Source of the DNA: Klebsiella electrica
GTDB lineage: Bacteria > Pseudomonadota > Gammaproteobacteria > Enterobacterales > Enterobacteriaceae
Direction of reading: 5' to 3'
DNA length: 64,000 nt
Assembly (NCBI RefSeq): GCF_006711645.1
Contig: NZ_CP041247.1
Span: 3,658,001-3,722,000 of the forward strand
Positions 18,329-28,238 of the stretch are shown here, piece after piece. Both the position numbers and the translations under genes were made by a program. The notes beneath the pieces were generated by a model. It was not told the origin of the DNA. It saw only the letters and a program-made list of their open reading frames with translations, and made no database searches. The first letter of the stretch is position 1. Each line of letters starts with the position of its first letter.

Positions 18329-19469
18329 GCAGCACCTCCAGCAGACGGGTAATATCAGTCGGCTCATGGGCCGCGGTCAGCGTCAGGCGCAGCCGCGCGC
18401 TGCCTGCCGGCACCGTCGGCGGACGAATGGCCGTTGCCCAGCAGCCCTGCTCGCGCAGGCGTGCCGCCAGCTGCAACGCTCGCGTATTGTCGCCGACGAT
18501 CAGCGGCTGAATCGCGCTGTGCGAGGCGCTCAGTTCCCCCGGAAAGCCGGCCATACCGTCGCGAAATTGCGCCACGCGGCTGGCCAGTTTTTCCCGCCGC
18601 TGCTGGCCGTCATCGCTGCGGATCACCGCCAGCGCGGCGCTCAGCGCAACCGCCTGGGCTGGCGGCATGGCGGTGCTGTAAATCAGATGGCGGGCAAACT
18701 GCAGCAGATAATCCGCCAGCGCCTCGTCACACAAAACCGCCGCGCCGCTGACGCCAAAGGCTTTACCAAAGGTCACCACCAGCAGCTCAGGACGCACGTT
18801 CTGCGCATGGCAACTGCCGCGCCCCTCTTCACCCACTGTGCCAATGCCGTGCGCATCATCCACCAGCAGCCAGCCGCCGGCGGCCCGGGTGGTTCGGCTG
18901 ATGGCGCTGAGCGGGGCGCTGTCGCCATCCATGCTGAAGACCCCTTCCGTCACCACCAGTTGCTGACCCGCCAGCGGTTTGGCCAGCAGGGTGTCCAGTT
19001 GCTGCACATCATTGTGCGCAAAGCGCCGGAGCTGCGCCGGGCTCAGGTTGGCCGCCTCAAGCAGCGAAGCGTGGCTCAGCCGATCCGCGACGATGCGATC
19101 GTCCCTGGCGAGCAGGGCGGCAATCAGCGCCTGGTTAGCGGCAAACCCGGAAATAAACAGCAGCGCGCGCGGATACCCCAGCCAGTCCGCCAGGCTCTCT
19201 TCCAGCTCACGATGCGCTTCGCTGTAACCGCTGACGTGGCCGGAGCCGCCGGAGCCCACGCCGTAACGCGCCGCCCCCTGCTGCCAGGCGGCGATAATCT
19301 GCGGATGCTGGCTCAGCCCAAGATAATCGTTGCTGGAGAAATTCAGCCAGCGCTGACCTTCGCGGATGAGCCAACGCCCGGCCCCCTGCGCCACCGGCTG
19401 GCGGCGGCGAAAGGTATCCGCCTGCCGCCGCTCGCTCAGCGCCTGGTCGATGCGTTGCGACCAGCTCAT
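18312..19469 (-). CDS. bioF: 8-amino-7-oxononanoate synthase
   Basis: 385-residue PLP enzyme that condenses pimeloyl-ACP with alanine. Conserved [10 protein letters not shown] (about 44-53), [11 protein letters not shown] (about 72-82), [10 protein letters not shown] (about 204-213) and the PLP-lysine in [12 protein letters not shown] (about 232-243). Its ATG overlaps the bioB stop by four bases. Confidence 0.96.
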   Translation of the reverse strand: MSWSQRIDQALSERRQADTFRRRQPVAQGAGRWLIREGQRWLNFSSNDYLGLSQHPQIIAAWQQGAARYGVGSGGSGHVSGYSEAHRELEESLADWLGYPRALLFISGFAANQALIAALLARDDRIVADRLSHASLLEAANLSPAQLRRFAHNDVQQLDTLLAKPLAGQQLVVTEGVFSMDGDSAPLSAISRTTRAAGGWLLVDDAHGIGTVGEEGRGSCHAQNVRPELLVVTFGKAFGVSGAAVLCDEALADYLLQFARHLIYSTAMPPAQAVALSAALAVIRSDDGQQRREKLASRVAQFRDGMAGFPGELSASHSAIQPLIVGDNTRALQLAARLREQGCWATAIRPPTVPAGSARLRLTLTAAHEPTDITRLLEVLHGGGE

Positions 19470-20506
19470 ATCACCGCCGCGTTGTAGTATTCCTCGGTAT
19501 CGGGGTTATTCAGCGCATGTTCCAGACGCTGCTGCTGCTCGTTATCGCCTTCCAGCACCGCCGTCTGCTGCGGGTTAAGCCCCAGCTTACGGAACAGCTG
19601 CAGGTCTTTGTCCTCTTCCGGGTTCGGCGTGGTCAACAGCTTGCAACCGTAGAAAATCGAGTTCGCCCCGGCCATAAAACACATCGCCTGGGTCTGTTCA
19701 TTCATCTGCTCGCGGCCAGCGGAAAGACGCACGTACGAGGTCGGCATCATGATGCGCGCCACTGCAATGGTGCGGATAAAATCAAAGGCGTCGACATCGT
19801 CGTTATCGGCCAGCGGCGTGCCCTTCACCTTAACCAGCATGTTGATTGGTACGCTCTCCGGCGGCGTCGGCAGGTTAGCCAGCTGTAGCAGCAGGCCGGC
19901 GCGATCTTTCTCGGTTTCGCCTAAGCCGACGATGCCGCCCGAACACACTTTAATCCCGGCGTCGCGCACTTTGTCGAGGGTGTCCAGACGCTCCTGATAG
20001 GTGCGGGTGGTGATGATGTTGCCGTAAAATTCCGGCGAGGTATCGAGGTTGTGGTTGTAGTAGTCCAGCCCGGCTCCCGCGAGGCGCTGCGCCTGACTAT
20101 CGGTTAAGGTCCCGAGGGTCATGCAAGACTCCAGTCCCAGTTCCTTAACGCCTTTCACCATCTGCTCAAGGTACGGCATATCGCGATCGTTAGGGTTCTT
20201 CCACGCCGCCCCCATGCAGAAGCGGGTGGAACCGGCATTTTTTGCCTGGCGCGCGGACTCCAGCACCTGCTCCACTTCCATCAGACGCTCTGACTCGAGG
20301 CCGGTTTTGTAGCGCGCGCTCTGCGGGCAATATTTGCAATCTTCCGGGCAGGCGCCGGTTTTAATCGACAGCAGCGTGCTGACCTGCACCTGGCGTGGGT
20401 CAAAGTGCTGGCGATGGATCTGCTGGGCCTCGAACAGCAGATCTAACAATGGTTTATTAAACAACTCGGTAACTTGCGACATTGTCCAGCGTGCGTGGTG
20501 AGCCAT
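19466..20506 (-). CDS. bioB: Biotin synthase
   Basis: 346-residue radical-SAM enzyme inserting sulfur into dethiobiotin. The SAM cluster motif CPEDCKYC is at about 53-60, the 2Fe-2S ligands include Cys in [15 protein letters not shown] and the Arg in [11 protein letters not shown], all intact. The start at [16 protein letters not shown] gives the E. coli length; four extra in-frame codons upstream are not needed. First gene of bioBFCD, facing bioA across the shared operator. Confidence 0.97.
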   Translation of the reverse strand: MAHHARWTMSQVTELFNKPLLDLLFEAQQIHRQHFDPRQVQVSTLLSIKTGACPEDCKYCPQSARYKTGLESERLMEVEQVLESARQAKNAGSTRFCMGAAWKNPNDRDMPYLEQMVKGVKELGLESCMTLGTLTDSQAQRLAGAGLDYYNHNLDTSPEFYGNIITTRTYQERLDTLDKVRDAGIKVCSGGIVGLGETEKDRAGLLLQLANLPTPPESVPINMLVKVKGTPLADNDDVDAFDFIRTIAVARIMMPTSYVRLSAGREQMNEQTQAMCFMAGANSIFYGCKLLTTPNPEEDKDLQLFRKLGLNPQQTAVLEGDNEQQQRLEHALNNPDTEEYYNAAVI

Positions 20507-20545
20507 TGGCCTCTCCAAAGGGTTTTGTTAATTGTTGGTTCGGTT

Positions 20546-20587
20546 TATACTCGTAAACCTAAATGTTTTCAAAATGGTTTACAAGTC
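20546..20587. promoter_or_regulatory. BirA operator between bioA and bioB
   Basis: TCGTAAACC ... GGTTTACAA with about sixteen bases between, nearly identical to the E. coli bio operator. The holo-BirA dimer here shuts off both divergent promoters. The left arm has one mismatch (TCG for TTG). Confidence 0.88.
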
Positions 20588-20591
20588 ACTT

Positions 20592-21881
20592 ATGACAACG
20601 GACGATCTCGCCTTCGATCGGCGCCACATCTGGCACCCCTACACTTCCATGACCTCTCCTCTGCCGGTATATCCGGTGGTTGCCGCCCACGGCTGCGAGC
20701 TGTCTCTCGCCAGCGGCGAGCAGCTGATCGACGGGATGTCTTCATGGTGGGCGGCAATCCACGGCTACAATCACCCGCGTTTAAATGCGGCGATGAAAGC
20801 GCAGATTGAGCAGATGTCGCACGTGATGTTTGGCGGTATTACCCACCCTTCGGCGGTGGCGCTGTGCCGCCAGCTGGTGGCGATGACCCCGGAGTCGCTG
20901 GAGTGCGTATTCCTCGCCGACTCGGGTTCGGTGGCGGTGGAAGTGGCGATGAAAATGGCCCTGCAGTACTGGCAGGCCAAAGGCGAACCGCGTCGGCGTT
21001 TTCTCACCTTCCGCAACGGCTACCACGGCGATACCTTTGGCGCGATGTCGGTCTGCGATCCGGATAACTCCATGCACAGTCTGTGGCAGGGCTATTTGCC
21101 GGATAACCTGTTCGCCCCGGCGCCGCAGAGCCGCTTCGGTGGCGAGTGGGATGAACGGGATCTGGTGCCGTTTGCCCGCCTGATGGCAGCCCATCGCGAT
21201 GAGATCGCGGCGGTGATTCTTGAGCCGGTCGTACAGGGCGCAGGCGGCATGAGGATGTATCATCCTGAGTGGCTGAAGCGCATTCGCAAGATGTGCGATC
21301 GTGAGGGCATTCTGTTGATTGCCGATGAGATTGCCACCGGATTTGGCCGGACCGGCAAGCTGTTTGCCTGCGAACACGCGGGCATCGCCCCGGATATTTT
21401 ATGTCTCGGCAAAGCGCTGACCGGCGGCACCATGACGCTGTCGGCGACCCTCACCACCCGACCGGTCGCTGAGACCATCAGCAACGGCGAAGCCGGCTGC
21501 TTTATGCATGGCCCGACCTTTATGGGCAACCCTCTGGCCTGCGCGGTGGCGGCAGAAAGCCTGCGGCTGCTGGAAAGCGGCGAATGGCAAGGCCAGGTCG
21601 CCGCGATTGAAGCGCAGCTTAATGTCGAGCTGGCTCCGGCCCGGGAATCCCCGCGGGTCGCCGATGTCCGCGTGCTCGGCGCCATCGGCGTGGTGGAAAC
21701 GTGCCGCCCGGTCAATATGGCCGCGCTACAGCGCTTCTTCGTCGAACAGGGGGTATGGATTCGCCCGTTCGGCCGCCTGATTTACCTGATGCCACCGTAC
21801 GTGATTACCCCGCAGCAGCTGACGCGCCTGACCGAGGCGGTTAACGCGGCGGTGCTCAACGATACATTTTTTCGCGAATAA
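20592..21881 (+). CDS. bioA: Adenosylmethionine-8-amino-7-oxononanoate aminotransferase
   Basis: 429 residues, E. coli length. This PLP enzyme uses SAM as amino donor to make 7,8-diaminopelargonate. Conserved IWHPYTSM (about 13-20), [13 protein letters not shown] (about 47-59), [12 protein letters not shown] (about 142-153), the aspartate in [15 protein letters not shown] (about 241-255) and the PLP-lysine in [10 protein letters not shown] (about 270-279). The start at 20592 (MTTDDLAFD) is chosen by family; in-frame ATGs upstream lie in the operator. Confidence 0.96.
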   Translation: MTTDDLAFDRRHIWHPYTSMTSPLPVYPVVAAHGCELSLASGEQLIDGMSSWWAAIHGYNHPRLNAAMKAQIEQMSHVMFGGITHPSAVALCRQLVAMTPESLECVFLADSGSVAVEVAMKMALQYWQAKGEPRRRFLTFRNGYHGDTFGAMSVCDPDNSMHSLWQGYLPDNLFAPAPQSRFGGEWDERDLVPFARLMAAHRDEIAAVILEPVVQGAGGMRMYHPEWLKRIRKMCDREGILLIADEIATGFGRTGKLFACEHAGIAPDILCLGKALTGGTMTLSATLTTRPVAETISNGEAGCFMHGPTFMGNPLACAVAAESLRLLESGEWQGQVAAIEAQLNVELAPARESPRVADVRVLGAIGVVETCRPVNMAALQRFFVEQGVWIRPFGRLIYLMPPYVITPQQLTRLTEAVNAAVLNDTFFRE

Positions 21882-21951
21882 GCAGCGGAAACTGGCCGTC
21901 AACAGGACTACACTTCTTTGTTAATCAGTCGATTATCCCAGAGGAGACGTC

Positions 21952-22428
21952 ATGAAAGTAATCAGTCACGATCTGCAGGATGGCGGGAAATTGCCCCACC
22001 GCCATGTTTTTAACGGCATGGGCTACGATGGCGATAATATCTCGCCGCATCTGGCGTGGGATGAGGTGCCTGACGGGACGAAAAGCTTTGTCGTGACCTG
22101 TTACGATCCCGATGCGCCCACCGGATCCGGCTGGTGGCACTGGCTGGTCGCCAATCTGCCGGCGGAAACGCGCGAACTGCCGCAGGGCGCCGGCTCCGGT
22201 CTGACTCCGCTGCCGGCCAGCGCAATCGAAACCCGCACCGATTTCGGCGTGCCCGGCTACGGCGGCGCGGCGCCGCCAAAAGGGGAAAGCCATCGCTACA
22301 TCTTTACGGTGCATGCGCTGGATGTCGAGAAGATTGATGTCGATGAAGGGGCAAGCGGCGCGGTGGTCGGTTTTAACGTCCATTTTCATTCGTTGGGCAG
22401 CGCATCCATCACCGCCCTGTTTATCTGA
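21952..22428 (+). CDS. ybhB: YbhB, PEBP/RKIP-family cytoplasmic protein
   Basis: 158 residues, as in E. coli. Carries the PEBP signature CYDPDAPTGSGWWHWL (about 49-64) and the GYGGAAPPKGESHRYIF stretch (about 103-119) that form the anion-binding pocket. Function in bacteria is not settled. AGAGGAGA precedes the ATG. The BIME array begins about 18 bases after its stop. Confidence 0.93.
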   Translation: MKVISHDLQDGGKLPHRHVFNGMGYDGDNISPHLAWDEVPDGTKSFVVTCYDPDAPTGSGWWHWLVANLPAETRELPQGAGSGLTPLPASAIETRTDFGVPGYGGAAPPKGESHRYIFTVHALDVEKIDVDEGASGAVVGFNVHFHSLGSASITALFI

Positions 22429-22446
22429 CCTTCTCTCGCCAGTCCT

Positions 22447-23520
22447 CCCCGGGTGGCGGCTTGCGCCTGACCCGGGCGACCACACCTCGTAGCCCCGGTA
22501 AGCGCAGTGCCACCGGGAAGCATCTCGGGTGGCGGCTTGCGCCTGACCCGGGCGACCACAACTCCCTGTAGCCCCGGTAAGCGCTGCGCAACCGGGGGAA
22601 TATCCCGGGTCGCAGCTTGCGCCTGACCCGGGCGACCACACCCCGTAGCCCCGGTAAGCGCTACGCTACCGGGGGAATATCCCGGGTGGCGGCTTGCGCC
22701 TGACCCGGGCTACCACACCCTGTAGCCCCGGTAAGCGCTGCGCCACCGGGGGAACATCCCGGGTGGCGGCTTGCGCCTGACCCGGGCGACCACACCTCGT
22801 AGCCCCGGTAAGCGCAGCGCCACCGGGGAACATCCCGGGTGGCGGCTTGCGTCTGATCCTGGCGACCACACACCTCGTAGCCCCGGTAAGCGCAGCGCAA
22901 CCGGGGGAGCCTCCCGGGTGGCGGCTTGCACCTGACCCGGGCGACCACACCCTGTAGCCCCGGTAAGCGCAGCGCTACCGGGGGAATATCCCGGGTCGCG
23001 GCTTGCGCCTGACCCGGGCCACCACAACACCTGTAGCCCCGGTAAGCGCTGCGCAACCGGGGGAACATCCCGGGTGGCGGCTTGCGCCTGACCCGGGCGA
23101 CCACACCCTGTAGCCCCGGTAAGCGCAGCGCAACCGGGGGAGCCTCCCGGGTCGCGGCTTATGCCTGACCCGGGCTACCACACCTCGTAGCCCCGGTAAG
23201 CGCAGCGCCACCGGGGAACATCCCGGGTGGCGGCTTGCGCCTGACCCGGGCGACCACACACCTCGTAGCCCCGGTAAGCGCTGCGCCACCGGGGGAATAT
23301 CCCGGGTCGCGTCTTGCACCTGACCCGGGCGACCACACCTCGTAGCCCCGGTAAGCGCTGCGCAACCGGGGAGCATCCAGGGTCGCGGCTTACGCCTGAC
23401 CCGGGCGACCACACCTCGTAGCCCCGGTAAGCGCAGCGCAACCGGGGGAGCCTCCCGGGTCGCGGCTTATGCCTGACCCGGGCGACCACACCTCGTAGCC
23501 CCGGTAAGCGCAGCGCCACC
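22447..23520. repeat. BIME array: 14 tandem units of paired REP hairpins
   Basis: Fourteen units of about 77 bases. Each has one palindrome of the type CCCGGGTGGCGGCTTGCG ... ACCCGGG and one GTAGCCCCGGTAAGCGCAGCGC ... ACCGGGG in opposite sense. GTAG heads lie near 22489, 22568, 22645, 22722, 22799, 22878, 22955, 23034, 23110, 23188, 23267, 23342, 23418 and 23496. Small variants (CACACCTC/CACACCCT spacers, AATAT/AACAT/AGCCT linkers, C/A/T at the loop) show independent drift. The last unit is cut at CGCAGCGCCACC, where it joins permease coding sequence. Long frames across the array arise because it is GC-rich and are not genes. Confidence 0.92.
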
Positions 23521-23930
23521 GCCGCCAGCAGCGCCACGCCCATCACCACTACCGTCATCCACGGCACGCCGTTGCTGGCAATGCGCTGGAAACTTTCAGG
23601 CACCATCCCCTCTTTTGCCATGCCGTACATCATGCGACCGGTGCCAAAAATATCGCTGTTGATGGCTGAAATACTGGCGCTGATCACGATGATATTGAGG
23701 ATTGTTGCCGCAGCCGGGATCCCCAGGCCGCTAAAAATGAGCACGAACGGGCTGCCCTGCTCGCCAAAGCTGTTCCACGGAAAAATAGCCATCAGGATCG
23801 CCAGCGTGCAGACATAGAACAGCCCGGTGCCGATGGCGGAACCGAGCGCAATAAAGCGAATATGTCGGGCATTCAGCCCACACAGCAGGTGTGGCTTTTG
23901 TGGCGATTGTGGTGGTTGTTGTATATACAA
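23521..23930 (-). pseudogene. Remnant of a hut-linked APC-family amino acid permease
   Basis: Frame starts at a TTG (23930) inside the HutC operator and gives an N terminus typical of AroP/ProY/HutT permeases ([20 protein letters not shown]). At about residue 39 it jumps in frame to [14 protein letters not shown], which belongs near residue 270 of such proteins (usually about 455 long), and continues through [16 protein letters not shown] to [12 protein letters not shown]. There the frame enters the BIME array. So about 230-240 internal residues and about the last 120-150 are missing. Both junctions sit in short sequence shared by the joined parts (CTGTTCTA; GGTGGCGCTG). Non-functional as a transporter. 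Confidence 0.85.
23919..23930. promoter_or_regulatory. HutC operator at the permease remnant
   Basis: Perfect palindrome TTGTATATACAA, the same core as the operators before hutU (27279) and hutI (29473). It shows that the permease belonged to the HutC regulon. Confidence 0.7.
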
Positions 23931-24023
23931 GTGTCCTGATAATTTTTGTATGACGACAAATATGCGTGTAGGACGGCCGGGGGGAGCTTATCCCCCCGAC
24001 GCGGGTACAGAAAACAACGAGGA

Positions 24024-25544
24024 TCAGATGACGGCAGGGAGCAGTCGCGTCAGGTGACGTGCCGCCAGAAGCGCAATAGCGTTATCGATATCCGGGGCGA
24101 AGAAGCGATCGTGGGTGTAATGCGAAACCCGCTCGCGCAGCAGATGACGCGCCTCTTCCAGCAGCGGGCTGCTGGCCAGCCCTTCGCGCATATCCAGCCC
24201 CTGGACGGCGGCCAGCCACTCCACGGCCAGCACGCCGCGGGTGTTTTCCGCCATCGCCCACAGGCGGCGACCGGCGGCCGGCGCCATCGAGACGTGATCT
24301 TCCTGGTTCGCCGACGTCGGTAGGCTATCCACGCTGTGCGGATGCGCCAGCGCTTTGTTCTCGCTGGCTAACGCCGCAGCGGTCACCTGGGCAATCATAA
24401 AGCCGGAGTTGACGCCGCCGTTTTTCACGAGGAAAGGCGGCAGTTGCGACATATGGCTGTCCATCATCAGCGCAATACGACGCTCAGACAGCGAACCGAT
24501 TTCGGCAATCGCCAGCGCAATATTATCCGCCGCCATCGCCACCGGTTCGGCATGGAAGTTACCGCCGGAGATCACTTCGTTCTCACTGGCGAAGACCAGC
24601 GGGTTGTCCGACACCGCGTTGGCCTCAATCAGCAGGACTTCGGCGGCCTGGCGAATCTGGGTCAGACAGGCGCCCATGACCTGCGGCTGACAGCGCAGTG
24701 AGTATGGGTCCTGCACTTTAGTACAGTTGTGATGCGACTGCGAAATCTCGCTGCCGTCGGCCAGCACATGGCGGTACAGCGCCGCAGCGTCAATTTGCCC
24801 ACGCTGGCCGCGCGCATCGTGAATACGCGCATCAAACGGACGGCGCGAACCCAGCGCCGCTTCGGTGGTTAACGCGCCGCATACGATAGCGGAAGCGAAC
24901 AGGTCTTCCGCCTCAAACAGGCCGCGCAGCGCAAACGCCGTCGATGCCTGAGTGCCGTTCAGCAGCGCCAGCCCCTCTTTCGCCGCCAGGGTAATCGGCT
25001 GCAGACCCACTTTTTGCAACGCCTGCAGCGCCGGCATCCATTCGCCGTCGACGCGGGCTTTGCCCTCACCCAGTAACGTCAGGGACATGTGCGCCAGCGG
25101 CGCCAGGTCGCCGGATGCGCCGACGGAACCTTTCGCCGGGATCCATGGCGTGACGCCTTTATTCACCAGTTGAATCAGCGCCTGAATGACGCTCAGACGA
25201 ATCCCGGAGAAGCCGCGGGAAAGGCTGTTAATCTTCAGCACCATGATCAGACGCGCCATAGCGTCATCCAGCGGCTCACCGATGCCCGCCGCATGGGACA
25301 GCACCAGAGAACGCTGCAGGTTTTCCAGATCGTCCGTGGAGATCCGCGTTGACGCCAGCAGGCCAAAGCCGGTGTTAATGCCGTACGCGGTACGTCCTTC
25401 GGCCAGAATGGCGTTGACGCAGGCGACGCTGTCGTTAATAACGGCAAAAGCCTGCTCGTCGAGGGTAATAGTCAGCGGCTGCTGGAACACTTCACGTAGC
25501 TGCGCCAGACTCAGCTGACCTGGAATCAGAGTTAAGTTTTTCAT
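24024..25544 (-). CDS. hutH: Histidine ammonia-lyase
   Basis: 506 residues. Deaminates histidine to urocanate using the MIO group formed from the Ala-Ser-Gly in [15 protein letters not shown] (about 140-154); other landmarks are [12 protein letters not shown] (about 53-64), SQSHHNC and the QEDHVSM stretch. The start at [10 protein letters not shown] is supported by family length. Its ATG lies two bases after the hutU stop, so hutUH is one operon. Nothing suggests damage. Confidence 0.96.
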   Translation of the reverse strand: MKNLTLIPGQLSLAQLREVFQQPLTITLDEQAFAVINDSVACVNAILAEGRTAYGINTGFGLLASTRISTDDLENLQRSLVLSHAAGIGEPLDDAMARLIMVLKINSLSRGFSGIRLSVIQALIQLVNKGVTPWIPAKGSVGASGDLAPLAHMSLTLLGEGKARVDGEWMPALQALQKVGLQPITLAAKEGLALLNGTQASTAFALRGLFEAEDLFASAIVCGALTTEAALGSRRPFDARIHDARGQRGQIDAAALYRHVLADGSEISQSHHNCTKVQDPYSLRCQPQVMGACLTQIRQAAEVLLIEANAVSDNPLVFASENEVISGGNFHAEPVAMAADNIALAIAEIGSLSERRIALMMDSHMSQLPPFLVKNGGVNSGFMIAQVTAAALASENKALAHPHSVDSLPTSANQEDHVSMAPAAGRRLWAMAENTRGVLAVEWLAAVQGLDMREGLASSPLLEEARHLLRERVSHYTHDRFFAPDIDNAIALLAARHLTRLLPAVI

Positions 25545-25546
25545 TT

Positions 25547-27232
25547 TCAGCGTTGCCCCTGCGTTGCTGCCACCATAGGAAGATTCAGCCCTTGTTCCGC
25601 CGCGCACTCAATCGCGATGTCGTAACCCGCATCGGCGTGACGCATCACCCCGGTCGCCGGGTCGTTATGCAGCACGCGGGCAATACGCGCGGCCGCTTCG
25701 TCGGTACCGTCACAGACGATAACCATCCCGGAGTGCTGCGAGAAGCCCATCCCGACGCCACCGCCGTGATGCAGCGACACCCAGGTCGCGCCGCTGGCGG
25801 TATTCAGCAAGGCATTCAGCAGCGGCCAGTCGGACACCGCATCGGAGCCGTCGCGCATGGATTCCGTTTCGCGGTTCGGGCTGGCGACCGAGCCGGAGTC
25901 AAGGTGGTCGCGACCAATGACGATCGGCGCAGACACTTCACCGCTGCGGACCATTTCATTAAAGGCCAGCCCCAGCTTCTGACGCCACTCCAGCCCTACC
26001 CAGCAAATACGCGCCGGCAGTCCCTGGAAGCTAATACGCTCACGCGCCATATCCAGCCAGTGGTGCAGGTGCTGATCATCTTTGATTATCTCTTTGACTT
26101 TGGCATCCGTTTTGTAGATATCCTGCGGATCGCCGGAGAGGGCCGCCCAGCGGAACGGGCCGATGCCGCGGCAGAACAGCGGACGAATATAGGCAGGAAC
26201 AAAGCCCGGGAAGTCGAATGCGTTGGCGACGCCCATCTCCTGCGCCATCTGGCGGATATTGTTGCCGTAGTCGAAGGTCGGTACGCCCATGTCGTGGAAG
26301 GCCAGCATCGCCTGAACGTGATCGGCCATGGAGCGTTTCGCCGCCAGAATGGTGCCCTGCGGGTCGGATGCGGCTTTCTGCTGATACGCTTCCCAGCTCC
26401 AGCCTTTCGGCAGATAGCCATGCAGCGGGTCGTGAGCGCTGGTCTGGTCGGTGACCATATCCGGGCGCACGCCGCGTTTCACCATCTCCGGCACGATATC
26501 GGCGGCGTTACCGCACAGGGCTATAGAGATAGCCCGGCCTTCCGCGGTGTATTTTTTGATACGCGCCAGCGCGTCATCCAGCGATGTCGCCTGCTCGTCG
26601 ACGTAGCGGGTACGCAGACGGAAATCGATCCGGCTCTGCTGGCATTCGATGTTCAGCGAGCAGGCGCCCGCCAGCGTCGCCGCCAGCGGCTGTGCGCCGC
26701 CCATGCCGCCCAGACCGGCGGTTAATACCCAGCGCCCCTTCAGGCTGCCCTGGTAGTGCTGACGTCCGGCTTCGACGAACGTTTCATAGGTGCCCTGCAC
26801 GATGCCCTGGCTACCGATATAAATCCAGCTGCCCGCGGTCATCTGGCCGTACATCGCCAGCCCCTTCGCATCCAGCTCGTTGAAATGTTCCCAGGTCGCC
26901 CAGTGCGGGACCAGGTTGGAGTTGGCAATCAGCACGCGCGGCGAATTTTCATGGGTTTTAAATACGCCAACCGGTTTACCGGACTGCACCAGCAGCGTCT
27001 CATCGCTTTCCAGGTTTTTCAGCGCCTTCACGATAGCGTCATAGCATTCCCAGTTGCGCGCCGCGCGGCCAATACCGCCGTAGACCACCAGCTCATGTGG
27101 GTTCTCGGCGACCTCGGGATCGAGGTTGTTCATTAACATACGCAGCGGGGCTTCGGTCAACCAGCTCTTAGCATTCAACGTTGTGCCTCGCGGTGCACGG
27201 ACGTCTTGCTGGCGATATTTGCTTTGCGACAT
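25547..27232 (-). CDS. hutU: Urocanate hydratase
   Basis: 561-residue NAD-dependent urocanase converting urocanate to imidazolone propionate. Conserved [10 protein letters not shown], the NAD-binding [19 protein letters not shown] (about 173-191), YGNNIRQMA and the active-site Cys in [12 protein letters not shown] (about 405-416) are present. The start at [11 protein letters not shown] is preferred; six more codons upstream are optional. First gene of hutUH, downstream of a HutC operator. Confidence 0.96.
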   Translation of the reverse strand: MSQSKYRQQDVRAPRGTTLNAKSWLTEAPLRMLMNNLDPEVAENPHELVVYGGIGRAARNWECYDAIVKALKNLESDETLLVQSGKPVGVFKTHENSPRVLIANSNLVPHWATWEHFNELDAKGLAMYGQMTAGSWIYIGSQGIVQGTYETFVEAGRQHYQGSLKGRWVLTAGLGGMGGAQPLAATLAGACSLNIECQQSRIDFRLRTRYVDEQATSLDDALARIKKYTAEGRAISIALCGNAADIVPEMVKRGVRPDMVTDQTSAHDPLHGYLPKGWSWEAYQQKAASDPQGTILAAKRSMADHVQAMLAFHDMGVPTFDYGNNIRQMAQEMGVANAFDFPGFVPAYIRPLFCRGIGPFRWAALSGDPQDIYKTDAKVKEIIKDDQHLHHWLDMARERISFQGLPARICWVGLEWRQKLGLAFNEMVRSGEVSAPIVIGRDHLDSGSVASPNRETESMRDGSDAVSDWPLLNALLNTASGATWVSLHHGGGVGMGFSQHSGMVIVCDGTDEAAARIARVLHNDPATGVMRHADAGYDIAIECAAEQGLNLPMVAATQGQR

Positions 27233-27278
27233 CGGGGTTTCTCCTGACAATTAACGTTGTTTACATAGATACATATAC

Positions 27279-27290
27279 TTGTCTATACAA
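27279..27290. promoter_or_regulatory. HutC operator of hutUH
   Basis: TTGTCTATACAA, one mismatch from a perfect palindrome, about 50 bases upstream of the hutU ATG in an AT-rich promoter region. Confidence 0.7.
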
Positions 27291-27374
27291 CTATGCGCAA
27301 GTCAGGTTTTAACAGAAATGATACAATTTTATTATATTGCGTCAGCAATCACGCTTTTGCCGACGCGACGATCA

Positions 27375-28100
27375 TCAGGAAGTGAAATGGCCCTGCAGCC
27401 GGTAGCGGCTACCCGGGAACAGAAGACGGGCGTGGGAGACAATATGCGTGGCTGACCAGGTACGGCGCCGAATCAGCAGGCAAGGATCGTGGGCATGGAT
27501 ATGCAGCAGTTCGCACTCTTTGCCGCTGGCCTGTACCGCTTCGACGATGTGCTCGCCTTCGGTTAACGGCGCAATCAGCGACAAATAATCATGCGGCGTG
27601 GTAACGGTATAGTCCTGCTCTAAATATGCCGGTACCACCGCCGCATTGACGCAGCGGTCTTCAATCTGCACCGCAATATCATTTTCAAAATGGACCATCA
27701 GGGAGTGAAAAATCCGCGTCCCTTCGGCCACATTCAGCGCGGCGGCCTGGATAAGATCGGCTTTCGTCTCTTCCAGCAGCAGTACCTCGCAGCGGTGCTG
27801 ATGGCGACGGGAGGTAATTTCGTCGGCGATGCTACGAACTTCGAACAGCGCCGACTGCCCTTTCGGCTCCGCCACAAAGGTGCCTACGCCCTGCAAACGG
27901 ACCAGTAAACCTTCATCGGTGAGTTCACGCAGCGCCCGATTGATGGTCATGCGACTGAAACCAAACTGCGCCACCAGTTCCGCCTCCGAGGGAATACGGT
28001 CATGGGGACGCCAGACGCCGCGCTGAATCTTTTCGCTGATCGACTGCTTCACCTTTTCATAAAACGGGGCAGGCGCGGTTCGGGGATGCGGTGAAAACAT
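27375..28100 (-). CDS. hutC: Histidine utilisation repressor HutC
   Basis: 241-residue GntR-family (HutC subgroup) repressor that releases DNA on binding urocanate. The N-terminal winged helix (about 8-75) includes GVWRPHDRIPSEAELVAQFG and SRMTINRALRELTDEGLL; the UTRA effector domain follows (about 90-236). The start at 28100 has AAGGA about ten bases upstream; a longer frame from 28133 has no clear ribosome site. The gene once followed hutG, now almost entirely deleted. Confidence 0.94.
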   Translation of the reverse strand: MFSPHPRTAPAPFYEKVKQSISEKIQRGVWRPHDRIPSEAELVAQFGFSRMTINRALRELTDEGLLVRLQGVGTFVAEPKGQSALFEVRSIADEITSRRHQHRCEVLLLEETKADLIQAAALNVAEGTRIFHSLMVHFENDIAVQIEDRCVNAAVVPAYLEQDYTVTTPHDYLSLIAPLTEGEHIVEAVQASGKECELLHIHAHDPCLLIRRRTWSATHIVSHARLLFPGSRYRLQGHFTS

Positions 28101-28136
28101 AGCCTGGCTTTCCTTATGCTCAATGGGCGGCAACGG

Positions 28137-28238
28137 TCAGAATATACTGAATCGTCGGCGCCACCAATGGGCGATTTGCCATGCCCGCCGGGCCGCGCTG
28201 TCGTCACGGTCGGCGAAGGCCAGTCGCCGCAATGTCAT
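28137..28238 (-). pseudogene. hutG: Residue of hutG (formiminoglutamase), core deleted
   Basis: Between hutI and hutC only about 135 bases remain where hutG (about 315 codons in the usual hutI-G-C order) belongs. An ATG overlaps the hutI stop (ATGA), as expected for hutG translational coupling, and opens a 33-codon frame. After six codons it reads FADRDDSAARRAWQIAHWW, which resembles the conserved C-terminal end of arginase/formiminoglutamase proteins (D-R-D-x-x-x-A-R ... A). The identification of the tail is from motif memory. The enzyme is certainly absent here. Confidence 0.6.

Noticed and set aside
18327..19487. Long plus-strand frame opposite bioF
   Set aside because: Antisense shadow in high-GC codon usage; bioF is fully conserved and the antisense protein shows no family features.
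22425..23412. Several long open frames through the 22.4-23.5 kb array encoding repeated Pro/Gly/Arg-rich peptides
   Set aside because: They result from a GC-rich 77-base repeat with no stops in some frames; there are no ribosome sites and the frame rotates from unit to unit.
22447..23520. CRISPR-like appearance of the regular repeats
   Set aside because: There are no unique spacers; the whole unit repeats and consists of two REP palindromes. No cas genes are nearby.
25553..26725. 390-codon plus-strand frame opposite hutU
   Set aside because: Antisense to an intact conserved gene, rich in Arg/His/Gln as expected for shadows.
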